From contig CAUJFU010000196.1 in NCBI GenBank assembly GCA_963169055.1, forward strand, positions 1 to 8,923: a stretch of 8,923 nt of DNA, read 5' to 3'. Position numbers and translations under genes: made by a program. This stretch comes from Myxococcota bacterium (GTDB lineage Bacteria; Myxococcota_C; UBA6777). The notes beneath the pieces were generated by a model. That model worked only from the letters and a program-made list of their open reading frames with translations, searched no databases and was not told where the DNA came from. Shown piece by piece: positions 6,009 through 8,923 of the stretch (its first letter is position 1; each line of letters starts with the position of its first letter).

Positions 6009-7796
6009 ATGCCCAAACGCGGAGATGGTTTCGATCCCACACCCCAACCAACCGACCCCACACCCCCAACCTGCGATAGCCAAGAAGATCTCTTGCCCCA
6101 CTCCAGCGTCCCAAATCTCCCACAGATCCGCGAGATCCCCGCGACGTTGCTTCAAACACAAAGCAACATCCATGTCTCTCGCTTTCTTGACCCAAACACC
6201 ACCGAACAGACCCACCCCACCCTCACGGCCCTCTCTCCGCCCCCATCCCCACGACCTTCCGCCTTCTCCGAACACAGCGGATCTTTTTATCGCACACTCA
6301 CCGAAACCTCCACCGATATCATCGCTCACCACGAAAAATCCGGCATCTTCGCCTATTGTTCTCCTGCCTGCAACGCCATCCTCGGCTATTCACCCAACGA
6401 ACTGATCGGTCGTGATCCTCGCCTTCTCATCCACCAAGAAGATATCTCCTTTTGGCAAGACGCCCATGCTGCGGCCTGCAAAGGGCTACGCACCGCTTCA
6501 CAACCCTACCGTATGCAGCACAAACGCGGACACTGGGTCTGGGTCGAATCCAGTTGCACTCCCGTTTTTCGCTCCGAAAAAGGAACCATCGAATCCATCG
6601 TCACCGTCACACGCGATATCTCCGAACGCAAACTAACCGAAGCCAAACTCCAACAAGCCCTCAAAATGGAAAGCATCGGACAACTCACGGGCGGCATCGC
6701 TCACGACTTCAATAACCTCCTCACCGTCGTGATCAGCAACCTCGACCTTCTCGAAGAAATGACCGAAGATCCCCTCCACCAAAAGATGATCCACCAATCC
6801 CGCGAAGCCGCTCTACGCGGCGCAGAACTCACCTCCCGTCTTCTCTCCTTTGCTCGGCAACAATCTCTTCGACCCGAAACCACCAACGTCTCCGCCCTCA
6901 TCCACAACCTCGCTTCGATCCTCGAACGCACCCTCGGCGAAGATATCCGCATCCAGATACAATGCCAACCCGGCCTATGGAACGCCAACGTCGACCGCAC
7001 ACAACTTGAAACCGCCTTGCTCAACCTCGCACTCAACGCACGTGACGCCATGCCTCACGGCGGAAACCTCCTTATCTCCGCCACCAATTGCCACCGCACC
7101 CAAGACTCTTCCCCTCCTGCACCACTCTCTCCCGGGCATTACATCCGTATCGCCGTGCAAGACGACGGTACAGGCATGACCCCCAAAGTCCAAGAGCGCG
7201 CCTTTGATCCTTTCTTCACCACCAAAGAAGTCGGCAAGGGCAGCGGCCTCGGACTCAGCATGGTCTACGGCTTTATCAAACAATCTGGCGGTGATATCGA
7301 ACTAGACAGCGCGCTCGGACAAGGAACCACCTTGCGTCTCTACCTCCCCAAAGGCCCCAACACCCACGCTCCCATCACCACACACAACACACCTGTACAC
7401 TATCAAGGACAAGGCCAACGCATCCTTGTTGTCGAAGATCAAGAGAACGTCCGCAAAGTCGTCACCGAAGCCATCCAACGGCTCGGATACAACGTCCTTG
7501 AAGCCACTTGCAGCGAAGAAGCCCTGCACATCCTCCAACAGCACACCGATATCTCCCTTCTCTTCGCCGATATCATCCTCCCGGGTGGCATGAACGGCAT
7601 CGAACTGTCCCACCACGCTCTCGCCCTCCACCCCGACCTTCGCCTGCTCTTCACCTCGGGGTTCGCTGAAAAAGCCTTTACCCACGAGCTTTGGCCCTTC
7701 CGCCACGTCCAGCTCCTCAAAAAGCCTTATCGCCGCTCCGAACTAGGCCGCAGCCTTCACCTCGCGCTCCACCCAGAACACAAACACGACGCATAA
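6009..7796 (+). CDS. Cytoplasmic PAS hybrid histidine kinase with C-terminal receiver
   Basis: A 595-residue hybrid sensor kinase. After a Pro/Ser/Thr-rich N-terminus (1-90, 18 prolines) comes a PAS domain (about 92-205, ending [12 protein letters not shown]), then HisKA with the phospho-accepting His232 in GGIAHDFNN. The HATPase domain follows (N box NLALNARDA 339-347, G1 DDGTGM 385-390, F box DPFFTTK 400-406, G2 GSGLGL 411-416). A receiver domain closes it (about 470-590) with Glu476/Asp477, phospho-acceptor Asp521 in [11 protein letters not shown], Thr549 and Lys572 in KKP. There are no membrane segments, so it senses a cytoplasmic signal. Layout and receiver wording resemble CckA-type kinases, without implying orthology. 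The ATG has AAGGA at 5996-6000, 8 nt upstream. No HPt protein or output regulator is adjacent. The N-terminal tail may partly reflect the C-rich composition, but no other ATG in this frame precedes the PAS domain. Confidence 0.92.
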   Translation: MPKRGDGFDPTPQPTDPTPPTCDSQEDLLPHSSVPNLPQIREIPATLLQTQSNIHVSRFLDPNTTEQTHPTLTALSPPPSPRPSAFSEHSGSFYRTLTETSTDIIAHHEKSGIFAYCSPACNAILGYSPNELIGRDPRLLIHQEDISFWQDAHAAACKGLRTASQPYRMQHKRGHWVWVESSCTPVFRSEKGTIESIVTVTRDISERKLTEAKLQQALKMESIGQLTGGIAHDFNNLLTVVISNLDLLEEMTEDPLHQKMIHQSREAALRGAELTSRLLSFARQQSLRPETTNVSALIHNLASILERTLGEDIRIQIQCQPGLWNANVDRTQLETALLNLALNARDAMPHGGNLLISATNCHRTQDSSPPAPLSPGHYIRIAVQDDGTGMTPKVQERAFDPFFTTKEVGKGSGLGLSMVYGFIKQSGGDIELDSALGQGTTLRLYLPKGPNTHAPITTHNTPVHYQGQGQRILVVEDQENVRKVVTEAIQRLGYNVLEATCSEEALHILQQHTDISLLFADIILPGGMNGIELSHHALALHPDLRLLFTSGFAEKAFTHELWPFRHVQLLKKPYRRSELGRSLHLALHPEHKHDA

Positions 7797-7852
7797 CCTT
7801 CCCCCCCAAACCATCTTGCTTTGCAACGCCTTTTTCGCGTAACCTCCCCTTT

Positions 7853-7887
7853 GCGCTCTCTCAGAGAGCGGTGATTGCGCGCTTTTT
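7853..7887 (+). terminator. Probable Rho-independent terminator after the hybrid kinase
   Basis: CGCTCTC (7854-7860) pairs perfectly with GAGAGCG (7864-7870) around the loop TCA. GCGC at 7853-7856 can instead pair with GCGC at 7877-7880, immediately before a run of five T (7883-7887). The first stem is 12 nt from the T-run, so the shape is not ideal. It lies 57 nt after the kinase stop and before the ribosome site of the next gene, so the two genes are probably not a simple operon, or the site acts as a leader attenuator. Confidence 0.42.
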
Positions 7888-7912
7888 ACATTACCGTCTG
7901 GAGAACCCGATC

Positions 7913-8923
7913 ATGCGCCGTTTTCCTCCGTTCTGCACACAGAGCCGCACGCAACCGCCCCATCACAACGCCCCCAACGCTTTCTCTCTTCTCCGTTTCC
8001 ACACGCATCCGCTCCACATCTTTCTCTTCTTGCTTTTCCTCCCATCCTGCACTTCCCCCGCTTCTCCCGCTCTTGACGATCAACTCCGCCTCCACCACAT
8101 CCAGATCAAAGGCACCCACAACAGCTATCACATCTCCCCCAACAACGGCGTCAAACCGTGGGACTACACCCACGCCCCGCTCACCGAACAACTCGACCAA
8201 CAAGGCGTGCGAAAGTTTGAACTTGACCTCTATTGGTCGCCCGAACACAAACGTTTTGATGTCCTCCACGTCCCCGGCTTCGACCCCCACAGCCGATGCC
8301 CACTCTTTACCGACTGTCTCTCCGAGATCAACGCTTGGTCAAGCAAACATCCCACCCACCTCCCTCTCTTTGTCTTTCTCGAAGCCAAAGAATCTTCTCC
8401 CCCCGATGGATGGGCACTTTATTACGAACGCCTCGAAGCAGCGATCCTCTCGGTCTTTCCACGCAAGGGACTCTTTACTCCTGACGATCTCCGCAAAGAA
8501 CACCCATCCCTCCAAGCCGCCCTCCAAAAAGACGGATGGCCGACCCTCCGAGAAGTCCGTGGCAAGGTTCTCTTCGTCCTGCTCGTCGGTGGCGAAAAGC
8601 GCGATGCCTACACCCAAAACGATCCTGCACAACAAGATCGCCTGTGTTTTGTCACCGCCGAAACCAACGATCCTTTCGCTGCCATCGTCAAAATCGATTC
8701 TCCCCTCGGCAACGAATCCCAGATCCAAGCCGCTGTTCGCGCCCACTTGATCGTCCGCACACGCGCTGACTCCCCCGAAGATGAACATGATCCCAAACGC
8801 CTCGCTGCCGCCCTCCAAAGCGGCGCACATATCATCAGCACCGATGTCCCCGTCCCCCAAGCAGGCACCTCCTACGTCGCAACCCTCCCCAACGCAAACC
8901 CCGCTCGCTGTAACCCCATCCTC
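7913..8923 (+). CDS. Ca2+-dependent PI-PLC-like phosphodiesterase, probable lipoprotein (3' end cut by window)
   Basis: The frame is open from ATG 7913 to the window end (337 residues, no stop). It matches the bacterial/fungal Ca2+-dependent phosphoinositide phospholipase C family (PI-PLC-C1), which cleaves phosphatidylinositol-type lipids through a cyclic phosphate intermediate. Visible residues mirror mammalian PLC-delta1: His69-Asn70 in GTHNSYH (His311/Asn312), Glu103 and Asp105 in KFELDLYW (Glu341/Asp343), His119 in VLHVPG (His356) and Glu157 in LEAKE (Glu390), with very similar spacing. The N-terminus has a hydrophobic core (about 35-43) ending in LPSC, a lipobox-like site with Cys46, so export with lipid attachment is likely; the n-region is long. 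GGAGA (7900-7904) lies 8 nt before the ATG. Four cysteines (129, 135, 245, 333) could form disulfides. The STDVPVP and ARCNP near the window end resemble the family C-terminus, so little is missing. The substrate is not proven. Confidence 0.85.
   Translation, partial: MRRFPPFCTQSRTQPPHHNAPNAFSLLRFHTHPLHIFLFLLFLPSCTSPASPALDDQLRLHHIQIKGTHNSYHISPNNGVKPWDYTHAPLTEQLDQQGVRKFELDLYWSPEHKRFDVLHVPGFDPHSRCPLFTDCLSEINAWSSKHPTHLPLFVFLEAKESSPPDGWALYYERLEAAILSVFPRKGLFTPDDLRKEHPSLQAALQKDGWPTLREVRGKVLFVLLVGGEKRDAYTQNDPAQQDRLCFVTAETNDPFAAIVKIDSPLGNESQIQAAVRAHLIVRTRADSPEDEHDPKRLAAALQSGAHIISTDVPVPQAGTSYVATLPNANPARCNPIL

Noticed and set aside
5590-6195. 201-codon open frame on the - strand across the intergenic region and the kinase start
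   Set aside because: It overlaps the well-supported kinase start, has no recognisable domain, and is explained by the strand composition that removes stop codons.
7816-7845. Promoter for the phospholipase (TTGCTT, 18 nt, TAACCT)
   Set aside because: Both boxes match only 3 of 6 consensus bases, and the candidate precedes the probable terminator.
7875-8750. 291-codon open frame on the + strand overlapping the phospholipase
   Set aside because: It is in another frame, low-complexity Ser/Thr/Pro-rich, while the overlapping frame from 7913 shows the full PLC active site.
8339-8860. 173-codon open frame on the - strand opposite the phospholipase
   Set aside because: It is an acidic, Gly-rich product typical of the complement of C-rich coding DNA, with no domain recognised.

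Overview
The window looks like a chromosomal stretch from a Gram-negative bacterium of moderate GC (about 55-60% in the lines I counted by hand). A two-membrane cell is suggested by the large RND/MMPL transporter with two extracytoplasmic domains and by a lipoprotein-type signal peptide. A cytoplasmic PAS hybrid histidine kinase and a bacterial Ca2+-type PI-PLC would suit a myxobacterial/deltaproteobacterial or similar environmental lineage. No marker gene fixes the taxonomy, so this is only an impression.

Layout. Positions 1-187 look like the right end of an IS200/IS605-family (TnpB-type) element on the + strand, with folded omega/reRNA-like sequence and a terminal hairpin. Positions 220-5393 hold three genes on the - strand, transcribed in the order radical SAM/SPASM-like enzyme (5393-4170), MMPL/RND lipid-type exporter (4023-1498), GT21-like membrane glycosyltransferase (1476-220). 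The last two are only 21 nt apart and are probably co-transcribed. Positions 5394-6008 are a 615-nt divergent intergenic region with no convincing gene. On the + strand come a PAS-HisKA-HATPase-REC hybrid kinase (6009-7796) and, after a probable terminator, a secreted or lipid-anchored Ca2+-dependent PI-PLC-like protein (7913 to beyond the window end).

How it may work together. A radical SAM enzyme, a ceramide-glucosyltransferase/HpnI-like glycosyltransferase and an HpnN-like RND exporter recall hopanoid loci (radical SAM, glycosyltransferase, transporter). However, the radical SAM protein here is not HpnH, and no other hopanoid or sphingolipid gene is visible. The simplest reading is a module that modifies, glycosylates and exports an unidentified membrane lipid. 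The nearby phospholipase gives the neighbourhood a lipid theme, but it is on the other strand and need not be linked. The kinase has no partner regulator in view.

A window-wide property is strong C-over-G bias on the + strand from about 360 to the end. It holds in genes of both orientations and in the intergenic region. It makes codon use mirror-imaged between the two strands and produces many long spurious reading frames.
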